DNA from: Okapia johnstoni
Lineage: Eukaryota; Chordata; Mammalia; Artiodactyla; Giraffidae
Direction: 5' to 3'
DNA: 64,000 nt
Assembly: GCA_024291935.2 (NCBI GenBank)
Contig: CM044314.1
Span: 22,790,001 to 22,854,000 of the forward strand
Position numbers and translations under genes: made by a program. Below the pieces are notes generated by a model. The model worked only from the letters and a program-made list of their open reading frames with translations, was not told the origin of the DNA and did no database searches. Below are positions 1-10,599 of this stretch, piece after piece (position 1 is the first letter of the stretch; every line of letters begins with the position of its first letter).

Positions 1-953
1 ATAGTTCAACTCTCACATCCATACATACTGGTAAAACCAGAGCTATGACTAGAAGGACCTTTGTTGGCAAAGTAACATCTCTATTTTTATATGCTGCCTA
101 GGTTGGTCATAGCTTTTCTTCCAAGGGGCAAGAATCTTTTAATTTCATGGCTGCAGTCACCATCTACAGTGATTTTGGAGCCCCCAAAAATAAAGTCTCA
201 CTGTTTCCATTGTTTCCCCATCTATTTGCCATGAAGTGATGGGACTGGATATCATGATCTTAGTTTTCTGAATGTTGAGTTTTAAGCCAACATTTTCACT
301 CTTCTTTTTCACTTTCATCAAGAGGCCCTTTAGTTCTTCTTCACTTTCTGCTGTAAGGGTGGTGTCATCTGCATATCTGAGGTTATTGATATTTCTCCTG
401 GCAGTCTTGACTCCAGCTTGTGCTTCATCCAGTCCAGCATTTCTCATGATGTACTCCATATACAAGTTAAATAAGCAGGGTGACAATATACAGCCTTGAC
501 TTGTTCCTTTTCCTATTTGGAACCAGTCTGTTGTTCCATGTCCATTTCTAACTGTTGCTTCTTGACCTGCATGCACATTTCCTGGGAGGCAGGTAAGGTG
601 GTCTAGTATTCCCATCTTTTGAAGAATTTTCCACAGTTTGTTGTGGTCCACACAGTCAAAGGCTTTGACGTAGTCAATAAAGCAGAAGTAGATGTTTTTA
701 TGGAACTCTCTTTTTTTTGATGATCCAGCAGATGTTGGCAATTTGATCTCTGTTTCCTCTGCCTTTTCTAAAACCAGCTTGAAAATCTGGAAGTTCACAT
801 ACTGTTGAAACCTGACTTGGAGAATTTTGAACATTACTTTACTAACGTGTGAGATGAGTGCAATTGTGTGGTAGTTTGAGCATTCTTTGGCATTGTCTTT
901 CTTTGGGATTGGAATGAAAACTGACCTTTTCCAGTCCTGTGGCCACTGCTGAG
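1..953 (-). mobile_element. BovB LINE fragment (RTE), reverse-transcriptase region
   Basis: On the minus strand this matches the BovB LINE from the reverse-transcriptase fingers and palm toward the 3' end; the 3' end lies beyond the window start and the 5' end stops near 953. RT motif A (FIDY followed by KAFD), motif B (QGCILSP) and the catalytic YADD motif (bases 364-375) are all readable. BovB is an autonomous non-LTR retrotransposon that also mobilises Bov-tA SINEs. The copy is 5'-truncated and joins a SINE at its 5' edge. Confidence 0.95.
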
Positions 954-1083
954 TAGTGTGGCCACTTAATTGCTCAATAGTGTTCAACTCTTTGCCACCA
1001 CATGACTGTAACTTGAGAGGGTCCTCAGTCCATGGAATTTTCCAGGCAAGAATACTGAAGTGGGTTGTCATCCCCCCCTTCAA
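157..1083 (-). pseudogene. BovB reverse-transcriptase open frame, 308 codons, fused to SINE sequence
   Basis: This is an uninterrupted minus-strand frame of 308 codons. Residues 1 to about 45 come from an antisense SINE and the rest from BovB. Motif A is at residues 135-143 (Asp137), motif B at about 193-202 (the usual Arg before Gln-Gly is Ser), and motif C YADD at 237-240 (Asp239, Asp240). The apparent start is a TTG in the SINE, with no promoter or initiation context. There is no endonuclease domain and the C-terminal part is cut off by a stop at 157, so this is a fragment of a roughly 1000-residue polyprotein. I read it as a relic and not an expressed gene. The open frame probably reflects the youth of the copy. 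Confidence 0.75.
960..1077 (-). mobile_element. Bov-tA-type SINE, 3' part, degraded
   Basis: This is antisense to the Bov-tA/BOV-A consensus: it shows degraded forms of the Cys-Ser-like block, then ccatggaattttccaggc and the gaatactgaagtgggtt block. It is about 118 bp and lacks the tRNA-derived half. It abuts the 5' end of the BovB fragment on one side and L1 sequence on the other. Confidence 0.8.
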
Positions 1084-1472
1084 ACTTTACACTAAAGGGC
1101 CTGTTTCCCTCAGCCTCTGCTACTGGATATATCATTTACAACACGCAAGAAAAATCAAAAGGCATGAGAAAAGGCAAGAACAAAAGCGTGTAAGGATCAA
1201 TACCAAATTCAAACATGGCAGATATAGGACAGTTTAAGAGATCTCTGAGACAACATAAAAAGCACTAATATGCACATTATAGGGAACCCAGAAGTAGAAG
1301 AGAGAAAGGTGCTGAGAACATAATTGAAGGAATAATAGCTGAAAATTTCCCTAACTTGGGAAAGTAAACAGACATGCAAGTCCAGGAAGTGCAGAATGAC
1401 CCATACAGGATTAAACCAAAGAGGGACACACCAAGATACACTGTAATTAAAATGGAAAAAATGAAAATAAAG

Positions 1473-1733
1473 TGAAGTGAAAATCATGCTCAGTCATTCT
1501 GACTCTTTGCGACCCCATGGACTGTAGCCTGCCAGGCTCCTCTCTCCATGGAATTCTTCAGGCAAGAATACAGGAGATGGTAAAGAATCTGCCTGCAGTG
1601 CAGGAGACCTGGGTTCATTGCCTGGGTTGGGAAGATCCCCTGGAGAAGGGGAGGGGGATCTTCCCAACCCAGGCAATGAACCCAGGTCTCCTGCACTGCA
1701 GGCAGATTCTTTACCATCTGAGCCACCATAGAA
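1473..1733 (-). mobile_element. Bov-tA SINE in L1, rearranged into a perfect fold-back
   Basis: The 3' part of the SINE (antisense) is at 1473-1572 and its tRNA-Glu-derived 5' part (antisense) at about 1654-1730. Between them lies an extra copy of that 5' part in the opposite orientation. The element lies within L1 ORF1 sequence, which resumes at about 1735. See the separate inverted repeat entry. Confidence 0.9.
1575..1719. repeat. Perfect 66-bp inverted repeat with 13-nt loop
   Basis: Bases 1575-1640 are the exact reverse complement of 1654-1719; I compared every position and found 66 of 66 matches. The loop is 1641-1653. Both arms share the same departures from the SINE consensus (the block ttcattgcctggg in place of the usual ttcgatccctggg), which shows that one arm was copied from the other. 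Pairing stops at the next base on both sides. Confidence 0.97.
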
Positions 1734-3081
1734 GCAATAAGAGAAAAAGCAACACATTACAAACAAGGGAACTCCCATAAATCTATCAGTGGACATTTCA
1801 GCAGGCTACAAGGGAGTGGCATGATATATTTAAAGTGATGAAAGGGGAAAACCTATAACCAAGAATAAGCTACCTGGCATGGCTCTCATTTAGATTGATG
1901 GAGTGATGAAAAACTATACAGACAAGCAAAAGATGAAAGAGTTTGGCACCACCACACAAGTGATACACATGTTAAAGAGACTTCTCTAAGTGAAAAACAG
2001 AAGCCCACAACCAGAAACATGAAAATTACAAAACGAAAAAGCTCACTGGTAAAAATAAATATACAATAAAGTTAAAAAAATCAACCACATAGAAAGTAGG
2101 AAGGTTAAAAAAAAAGGAATAAAATAATCTATATCCACAATAAATAGTTAAGGATTACACAAAAGAGATATAAAATGTGATGTCAAAAACAGTAAATTGT
2201 GAAGGGAGGAGTGTACAAATGTTGGATTGTTAAAATGTATTTGAAATTAAAAGATCAGTAACTTAAAACAATTAGGTATAGAAATAGATATAAACCTCAT
2301 GGTACCCACAAACTTAAAATCTATAATAGGTACACACACACAAAAGACAAAACAAAGGAATCCAAACATAACACTAAAGATAGTCATCAAATCATAAGAG
2401 AAGAGAGTAAGGGAAGAAAAAACAAAAAGTACAAAAAATGACCAGAAACAATGAACAAAATGGCAGTAAGTACATACCTATCAGTATTTACTTTCAGTGT
2501 AAAAGGACTCAGTCCTCCAATCATAAGATACTGAGTGGCTGAATGGATACAAAAACAAGACCTGTATATATATTGCCTAAAAGAGACTCGCTTCAGAGCT
2601 AAAGACAAACACATACTGTAAGTTAGGGGATAGAAAACATTATTTCATGCAAATGGAAAAGAAAAAGGGATAGCAATAGTTATATCAGGCAAAAAGACTT
2701 TAAAGCAAAAGCTATTACAGGAGAGAAAGAAGGATAGTACATAATGATAAAGGGATCAATCCAAGAAGAAGGTATAACAATTGTAAATATATATGCACCC
2801 AACATAGCAGCACCTAAATGCATGAAGTAAATATTAACAGACATAAAGGGAGAAACTGATAGTAACACAATAATAGGAGGGGACTTTAACACCCCACTAC
2901 ATCAATGAACAGATCATCTGAAAGGAAATAAACACTTAAAAGACATATTAGAGAAAGTGGAATATATATGCAATACAATCTTACCTCAGGAAACAAGAAA
3001 AATCTCAAATAAACAACCTAATCTAATCCTACACTTCAAACAACCAGAGAAAGAACAAGCAAAACATAGATAGATAAACAA

Positions 3082-3139
3082 AGATAAACATAACTGATAA
3101 ATCTTTAGCCAGATAAACATAATTGATAAACCTTTAACC
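3082..3139. repeat. Tandem duplication, 2 x 29 bp, diverged
   Basis: Copies at 3082-3110 and 3111-3139 differ at three positions (26 of 29 identical). It lies within the L1 just before the internal deletion. Confidence 0.85.
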
Positions 3140-4548
3140 AGACTCATACTGGCACAGAAACAGACACATAGATCAATGCAACAGGATAGAAAGCCCAGAA
3201 ATAAACCAATGCACTTGTTATGATTAAATCTATTGATACAACAAAGGAGGAAGGAATATACAATGGAGAAAAGACAGTCTCTTCAAGAAGTGATGCTGGA
3301 AGAATTGGGCAGCTGCATGTAAAAGAACGAAATTGGAACATTCTCTAACACCATATAAAGAATAAACTCAAATGGATTAAAGACTTAAATATAAGTCTGG
3401 ATACTATAAAAACTCCTAGAGGAAAGGCAAAATGCTCTTTCACATAAATCATAGCAATATTTTTTTTGATCTCTCTCAGAGTAATGGAAAGAAAAACAAA
3501 AATAAACTAATAAAAACTAAACTTAAAATGACCACAGAGGAAACTATAAACAAAACTAGAAGATAACCTATGAACTAGGAAAAAATATTTGCAAACAATG
3601 CAACCAACAGGACTTTATTTCTAAAATATACAAACAGCTCACTTAACTTAATATCAAAATACCAACAACCACACCATTAAAAAATGGGCAGAAGACCTAA
3701 ATAGACATTTCTCTAAAGAAGACATACAGATGATCAAGAAGCATGAGAAAAGATGCTCAATATTGCTAATTATTAGAGAAATGCAAATCAAAACTATAAT
3801 GAAGTATCACCTCATACCAGTCAAAATGGCTGCATTAAAATGTCTACAAATAAGAGATACAGGAGAGAGTGTGGAAGAAAAGTAACCTTTCTACAATGTT
3901 TGTAGGAATATAAATTGGTACAGTCACTATGAAGAACAGAATGGAGGGTCCTTATAAACTAAAAATAGAGTTGCCATATGATCCTGCACTCCCAATCCTG
4001 GGCAACATCCACAGAAAACTCTAATTCAAAAAGATACATGTCCCCCAAAGTTCATTATATCACTACTTCAATAGCCAAGGCATGGAAACAACATAAATGT
4101 CCATCAACAGATGAGTGGATAAAGAAAATACATAATGAAATATTACTCAATCATCAAAAAGAATGAAATAATGACATTTGCAGCAACAGAGATGGACCTA
4201 GAAACTATTATATTAAGTGAAGTAAGTCAGATAGAAAAAGAAAAATATCATATGATATCACTTATATGTGGAGTCTAAAATATGATACAAATGAACTTAT
4301 TTATAAAGCATAAATAGACTCATGAGCATAAAAAAATAAGCTTATGGGTAATTAAGGGAATAGTAGAGAGAGATGGGCAGCAGAGATAAATTAGGATTTT
4401 GGAATTAACATATACATACTATTATATATAAATTAGATAAACAACAAGAACCTACTTACAGCACTGTATCCTATATAGAGCTAGCAGAGGAAATAATGAT
4501 GAGTAAAGACTGCTGCAATAATTACAGTAATAATAATACAATAATAAT

Positions 4549-5175
4549 CACTTCATGGAAAATAGATGTGGAAACAATGGAAACAGTGAGACTTTAGTTT
4601 TTGGGGCTCCGAAATCACTGCAGATGGTGACTGAAGCCATGAAATTAAAATATTCTTGCTCCTTGGAAGTAAAGCTATGACCAACCTAGACAGCATATTA
4701 AAAAGCAGAGATGTTACTTTGCCAACAAAGGTCCATCTAGTCAAAGCTATGGTTTTTCCAATAATCAGGTATGAATGTGAGAGTTGGGCTATAAATAAAG
4801 CTGAGCACTGAAGAATTGATGCTGTGGTCTTGGAGAAGACTTGAGAGTCCTTTGGACTGCAAGGAGATCCCAATAAGTCCATCCTAAATGAAATCAGTCT
4901 TGAATATTCATTGGAAGGACTGATGCTGAAGCTGAAACTCCAATACTTTGGCCACCTGCTGCGAAGAACCAACTCACTGGAGAAGACCCTGATGCTGGGA
5001 AAGATTGAAGGCGGGGGGATAAGGGGACGAGAGAAGATGAGATGGTTGGATGCATCACCGACTCGATGGACATGAGTTTAAGTAAGCTCCGGGAGTTGGT
5101 GATGGACAGGGAAGCCTGGTGTGCTATAGTCCATGGGGTCACAAAGAGCTGGAAACAACTCAGCGGCTGAACTGA
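4549..5175 (+). mobile_element. BovB LINE, 3' end, sense
   Basis: It begins at the conserved cacttcatgg block of BovB and runs to the 3' terminus (…cagcggctgaactga). It encodes remnants of the region after RT (QIDGETMETV, the ITADGD and SILKSRD blocks) with frameshifts. It is 5'-truncated and starts directly at the end of the L1 3' UTR, in the same orientation. Confidence 0.93.
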
Positions 5176-6318
5176 CCGAGGCAGTTCTCATGAAGATATG
5201 CTATGAGTATAACACACATCCCATCCCATTTACATAAAGTTCAGTATTGTTTATATGCTAAGTGATAATATTGAAATATATTAGGCAAAATAGAACTGAA
5301 AAATCATTTTCATCTCTTTTGTTTTGCTTTTTACTTTTTTACTCTCTCTAGTAGAATGCTTAAAAGTATCTGGCTTGCATTATGTTTTGGTTGAACACTG
5401 AGAGTTCAGAATGTACTTTTCTGTGTGCTGAGACAAATAAATTACCTGTACTTTGGTATTTTATATTATAAACAAAGGAAACAGACCAAAACAAAGAAAA
5501 ATATATAAACAAGATGTTTTTTTATACTGCTAAGTTGTATAATTAGAGCAAAATTATGTGATGTGAAGGAAAGGAGATGTTGGTGGTTCTTGGGTAGAAA
5601 GATTAAGACAAGAAGACTCCACTGAGACGGTGCCTTTGAGTTGTGATAGGAATGGTGAAGATCCATAATGCTCTCCAGCCACACCACCAGAATATTGATG
5701 AAATCTATGAGTAAAAGAGACTTGAAGTCTGCATTTCTCTGCCAAATGGACTTAGGGAATTCCCCATGACTTCTGAGGTCAGGTTGAAGAGTAGCTGGCA
5801 GTGCCGTGGGGCAAATTGCTCCCACTTCAGGGCCTGCATGAGGCAGGTTTTATGTATGACACTCTTGGTACGGAATGCTGTTGGGCCTTCTGATGTTACT
5901 ATTGATGAATTAGACAGAAAGTTGTTCAAGATGACTTCCTCAGTCCCTTGGTGACCTCAGGTCTCAAACACTCAGTGTTTGCTAGATGAATTATCTAGGG
6001 ACTGTTTCTCAAAAGAAAGAGTCATAACTGAATAGGTTTTGTTTAAAAGCTGGGGGGCCTCCCCTGACTTGCTTCTTTAGAGTGAGTGTTCTATTGGCTG
6101 CTATTATTTTCCTGAAGGTCCCACTTAGACCAATGACAGGGTAGCGAAGCAATGCACCTTAGCAGTTTCTTGCTTAGGGACACACTCAAATCCATCAGCA
6201 TTTCAGGTCAGAGCATAACACACAAGTTATGCTGCCTGTAAAATGCAAAGAGGCTTCCTTGACATTAGGAGTGGGGGACCACAAGGACTCCTACCTTTAC
6301 AAAAGATGTCCTTATAAG
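5176..6318. other. Unassigned sequence
   Basis: About 1.1 kb with no repeat family I can name. The 5460-5960 part is less AT-rich and has overlapping minus-strand frames (119, 74 and 63 codons) in different phases, as in a decayed pseudogene or old LTR, but none resembles a family I know. Confidence 0.5.
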
Positions 6319-6326
6319 CCCTAGAT
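6319..6326 (+). repeat. 8-bp target-site duplication, left copy
   Basis: The sequence ccctagat directly precedes the hAT element; the right copy at 6790-6797 is ccctagac (7 of 8 match). Eight-base duplications are typical of hAT transposition. Confidence 0.8.
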
Positions 6327-6789
6327 GAGTGGTCCCCATCCCCTGGGGCCATGTACTGGTACCCGTCCAGGAATCAGGCTGCATAGCAGTAGGTGAGCAG
6401 TGGGCAAAGCGGGTAAGTGAGCAAAGCTTCATCTGTATTAACAGCTGCTCCCCATCACTTATATTACTGCCTGGGCTCCACCTCTTGTCAGACCAGCGGT
6501 GGCATTAGATTTTCATAGGAGCAAGAACCCTACTGTGAACTGTGCATGCGAGGGATCTAGGCTGTGCACTCCTTATGAGAATCTAATGCCTGATGATCTG
6601 AAGAAGAGCTGAGCTGGTGATGCTAGTGCTGGGGAGTGGCTGCAAATACAAATTATCATTAGCATAGTAAATGTAACACACTTGAATCATCCAGAAAACA
6701 TTTCCCATACCCCTGCCCAAGTTTCAGTCCTTGGAAAAATTGTCTTCCACGAAACCAGTCCCTGGTGCCAAAAAGATTGGGAACCGTGG
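6327..6789 (+). mobile_element. hAT-Charlie non-autonomous DNA transposon, MER1-like
   Basis: It is 463 bp with terminal inverted repeats: gagtggtcccca at the left matches the complement of tgggaaccgtgg at the right with a few differences. The inner sequence follows the MER1/Charlie consensus (the tactggtacccgtcc block, gcgagggatctagg, gagaatctaatgcctgatgatctga, gtcttccacgaaacc). It has no transposase frame. It is flanked by an 8-bp duplication. Orientation is arbitrary. Confidence 0.9.
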
Positions 6790-6797
6790 CCCTAGAC
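6790..6797 (+). repeat. 8-bp target-site duplication, right copy
   Basis: ccctagac, matching ccctagat at 6319-6326 in 7 of 8 bases. Confidence 0.8.
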
Positions 6798-7264
6798 CAT
6801 AGGATTTCAGTTAACTTTACTAACTCTTTTCATGGAATTTGCCTCCTCCCTCTTAGAAACCTAGGAATATTCTGCACTCCAGATCCTATTAGTGAAGCAT
6901 CAACATGATAATCTGGAAAGAAGATGTAGTCAAGGTCACACATGGCTTAACTGTTGACAAATATGTCATGTGGCTATCAATATATAAGATTATATGTGAA
7001 AATCAAGCTGCTGTCCTAGCTCAGTGAAAGTCCTTTGGTTTTGATGTTTTGGGGCATTGCAATGGTAAATAAAATAGTTCTACCAGATTGAGAGCTCTAT
7101 GCCCAGAACCAGAGGCTTTGATAATCTGATTTAACAAAGAAAACAGCACTGGAATAAGTAGCTAGAATAAATGGAGTTGTTTACTTTGGGAAGCAGACAG
7201 GCTAGGGATTAGAAGCACAAGTTCTGACTACCTGAGTTCTCTTGCACAATTTTGTTTAGACTTA
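6798..7264. other. Unassigned sequence
   Basis: About 470 bp with no recognised repeat or open frame. It continues the host DNA that the hAT element interrupted. Confidence 0.5.
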
Positions 7265-7935
7265 TTCCATATTTGAAGATTCTGATGCTTGTATAAATGA
7301 TCTCTTTTCATTAAATTTTATTTTCTAGTATTGCTTGGCTAATATAACCAGTTACCTTGACAATTTTACTTATTAACAATTTTGCTTATTAGTTTAAATA
7401 AACTATAGATTCTTATGAATTTTCTACATAGACTAATCATATACAGAATGATAATTCTATTTCTTTATTTTCAATTTATATATAATTTTTCACCATCTTA
7501 TTGTGCTGACTGAAATATTCATGACAGGGTTGAATAAAATTGAAGATAGAAGGCATTCTTTCTTGTTTCTGATCTCAGAGAGAAAGTTTTAAACCTCTGA
7601 TTTTATTATGGTTGCTTGAATTTTTCTGTTTGTCGATCTCCTTTATCAGATTTAGAAAGTTTCCTCCTATTTCTAGTTTGATAAGAGTATTTATCACTAG
7701 TACCTATCACTAGTGCATGCCAATTTTTGTTACTTTTTTTCTGTGTATGTTGAGATGGTCCTTTATTCTATCAATGTGATGGCCCTCATTAGCACGTACT
7801 GCAGTCTTACATTTAAAGCATATGTTTTATAACCTGTAGATAATTAGGTATATTTTTATCCAGTTTGACAATCTTTGAGTTTTAGTTGAAGTATTCCATT
7901 TTCACTTAATGGATTATCCTCTTTAGAGCTAGTGA
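7265..7935 (-). mobile_element. Ancient L1M LINE, ORF2 RT region, antisense
   Basis: On the plus strand it reads as antisense L1 ORF2: the tttctacatagactaatcat block, ttgaataaaattgaaga, ttgtttctgatctcagag, then tgagatggtcctttattctatcaatgtgatgg. It is full of indels. The last 100 bp resemble a more 5' part of ORF2. Confidence 0.8.
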
Positions 7936-9659
7936 AATTAGTGATATTTTTGGGTTAAATCTACCATCTACCTGCCTATCTTATATTCTCTGAGGACAAT
8001 AATCTTAATCTTGGAGGAAATTAAAAATTGATTTCAAGTCAAATTGGAAGGTATAAAAACTAGTTACAAGAGAGAAATTTAATGAATAAAATAATATCAA
8101 TACACTTTCTTCAATTTCCTGAAATTTAAGATAGTCATAATAAAGAATATTAAAAACTTTTCTATAAACATTCATCTACCACAGGTTGTCCACCTACCAC
8201 CATCATTTGAGAAAGCACCAAAAAATTAGAAAATAACGCTCTAAAGTTTTCCTATCATCAGTTCTCCAAGCTACTGTCTCAATTTGATATACGTAAATAT
8301 GTGTGTATACAAAAGCATATTCAGTCTGCATGGGTGTGTGTGCACACACGTGCGTGTGCACACGTGTCTCTTTCATGTACTTATCCTCTTGGAAAATGAA
8401 ATATCTTTACTGACAAAAAATTATTTTGTGCTGCGGGGTTCCAAATATTACTGGGTATTAGAATCAAAAGAGGATCACTTTAAAAAAAAACAACAGCTTC
8501 TAGATTCAATTTATTTTAATTTCAGATTCTAGATTTTATTTTAGAATGACTTTGGTTCTCAGGTGGTTCTGAGGTTAGCTCTACTTTGGAAAACTATGCC
8601 TTAAAGGATTCTGAAATAAACTTACATGTTAATGGTAACACAAAACACACTATGTGTGACTCATATCACTGAAATCTCAGTCAAGAGTTGTTTTAACCAG
8701 AAGAGCTAAAAACTGATTCCAAGAGATATACATTTCCCCAAAATTCACTTCTATATTCGACAACTATATATGCATAGTGTAGGTATGGTTAAAGAGATTT
8801 ATATCTAAAAAAGAAAGGAACTTCTTTGGTATCATTAGAATTGCACCCATAGCTTACATCGGCATAAAGTAGACATCATAAACAGTTCTCAGACTGCTTG
8901 TGTGGGAGGCCATGAGGGTGATGTTTATTTTCCATGTGGGATAGAGGGCAGCCCCCAGTCACCTACCACAACAAACAAGCAAACAAAAAACAAACAAAAC
9001 CTTGATTTAGAAAAACAGAGCAGCTGAGATGACACATTCTAATATGTTATATTTTATCAAGCGAGATAAATAGTTAAGCATAGACATTAATTAAAGGAAA
9101 TAAAAAGACTGGAAACTGAGTGGAAAATCATTTACAAGCATATAAAGAGAAGAAAAAATACTTTGATTCGCCCTTATTTTCCTTTCTTATAGTGAAAACT
9201 CTGCCTTCTTCAAAGTCATGTTTATAACTAAAGTTCAAGTAAGGTTTTTCTGTTTGTTTGCTTTTTTATGGAAGCCGTTTATACAGACAGCAGCAGTTCA
9301 TGCTTAGTTGACCAAGAGGGCGCCGAACAAATGACAGATCTTTTACCTCCTCATTCTCAAGCACTTGACAGTTTTAGTTAACTATTTATTTACTGATTGT
9401 TCATCATCCAAAAGATACAGAAATATATTTTTATCCTAAAAGATTCCAGTGATCTCAGATTATCTGAAATAAAACAAAACAAAACAAAAAAAAAACATGA
9501 AAGAGTTCATATATTCTGCAAATCTCATATCCTTTTTTCTATCCCCTATTCTCTAAAAACAATGCTGGGAATTGAATATGTGGTTTTTTATTTTTTACTA
9601 CTCTTGCACAAATTAAAAAAAAACACTTTAAATAAAAAATAAAAGTATGGTATGTATTG
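7936..9659. other. Unassigned AT-rich sequence
   Basis: About 1.7 kb with no repeat I can name except a CG-containing TG/CA tract at 8334-8367 and short A-rich runs (8983-9000, 9470-9500). An 82-codon frame at 8284-8532 runs through the TG/CA tract and looks fortuitous. Confidence 0.5.
8334..8367. repeat. Alternating purine-pyrimidine tract with two palindromes
   Basis: All 34 bases alternate purine and pyrimidine, mixing GT, CA and CG steps. It contains perfect palindromes at 8336-8349 (14 bp) and 8353-8364 (12 bp). Such tracts favour left-handed Z-DNA. Confidence 0.9.
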
Positions 9660-10358
9660 TTGTAGCTCTGTCACTCAGCTGTGTCCGACTCTTCGTGACC
9701 CCATGGACTGCAGCATGCCAAGCTTCCCTGTCCTTCACTCTCTCGCAGAGTTTGCTCAAACTTCAGTCCATTGAGTCAATGACGACATCCAATCATCTCA
9801 TCCTCTGTTGTCCCTTTCTCCTCCTGATCTCAATCTTTCCCAGCATCAGGGTTTTTAAATTGATCAGCTCTTCCTATCAGGTGACCAAAGTATTGGAATT
9901 TCATCTTCAGCATCTGTTCTTCCAATGAATATTCAGGACTGAATTCCCCTAAGATTGACTGGTTTGATCTTCTTGCAGTCCAAGGGACTCTCAACTCTTC
10001 TCCAACACCACAGCTCGAAGGCATTCATACTTCAGCACTGAGCGTTCTTTATGGTCCAACTCTCACACCCATACATGACTAATGGAAAAACCATAGCTTT
10101 GAATATACAGACCTTTGTCTGCCAAGTGATGTCTCTACTTTTTAAGGCACTGTCTAGGCTTGTCATAGCTTTTCTTCCAAGAAGCAAGTGTCTTTTAATT
10201 TCATGGCTGCTGTTACCATCCACAGTGATTTTGGAACCCAAGAAAATAAAGTCTGTCACGGTTTTCATTTTTTCCCATCTATTTGCTATGAAGTGATGGG
10301 ACCAGATATCATGACCTTAGTTTTTTGAATGTTGAATTTTAAGCCAGCTTTTTCACTC
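9660..10358 (-). mobile_element. BovB LINE, 3' end, antisense
   Basis: It reads antisense from the BovB 3' terminus (gtgtccgactcttcgtgac) through the aatctttcccagcatcagg and ggactctcaa blocks to the RT C-terminal edge (tttttcactc). It is 5'-truncated. Minus-strand frames at 10032-10268 and 9830-10024 are its broken coding region. An A/T-rich stretch at 9610-9650 precedes it. Confidence 0.95.
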
Positions 10359-10599
10359 AAATATATATGGTAAGTATATATTTGTATAAAACTGACTTTT
10401 CATTTAATCTGTGTGGTTCAGAGATTGCTCCTAATCAGTAAATATATAGAGATTTTTACCATATTCTTGTGAGGATCATATAGTAGTACATAAGAATGTA
10501 TAGAAGGATACAAGCAGTATAGAAGGATGCCATTTAATTTAGTTGGTACTGACATTTTATTGGTTTTACATTTTTCCTCCACTAAGCTATGAAAATTTT
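10359..10599. other. Unassigned AT-rich sequence
   Basis: About 240 bp between BovB and an L1 3' end, possibly the degraded L1 3' tail. Confidence 0.35.

Larger units (their letters stand above)
1085..4548 (+). mobile_element. L1 LINE, sense, ORF1 C-terminal part to 3' UTR, RT domain deleted
   Basis: From about 1210 to 2010 the sequence matches the C-terminal half of L1 ORF1 (the block encoding REW-D-IFKVMKG, then the -LSF- and -DKQK- region), with stops. A SINE interrupts it at 1473-1733. From about 2010 to 3145 it follows the ORF1-ORF2 linker and the N-terminal endonuclease region of ORF2. At about 3145 it jumps to the late ORF2 block (ACTGGCACA), so the whole RT palm is missing. Late ORF2 and the 3' UTR run from 3150 to about 4545; a 62-codon frame at 3978-4166 carries the typical C-terminal KCPSTDEW motif. 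It is heavily mutated. The first 120 bp are assigned with less confidence. Confidence 0.88.

Noticed and set aside
1494..1796. 100-codon minus-strand frame at the SINE fold-back
   Set aside because: It is SINE sequence read through; the same peptide types recur in every Bov-tA copy.
5460..5960. Processed pseudogene on the minus strand
   Set aside because: Frames of 119, 74 and 63 codons lie in different phases and resemble no protein I know; not enough to call.
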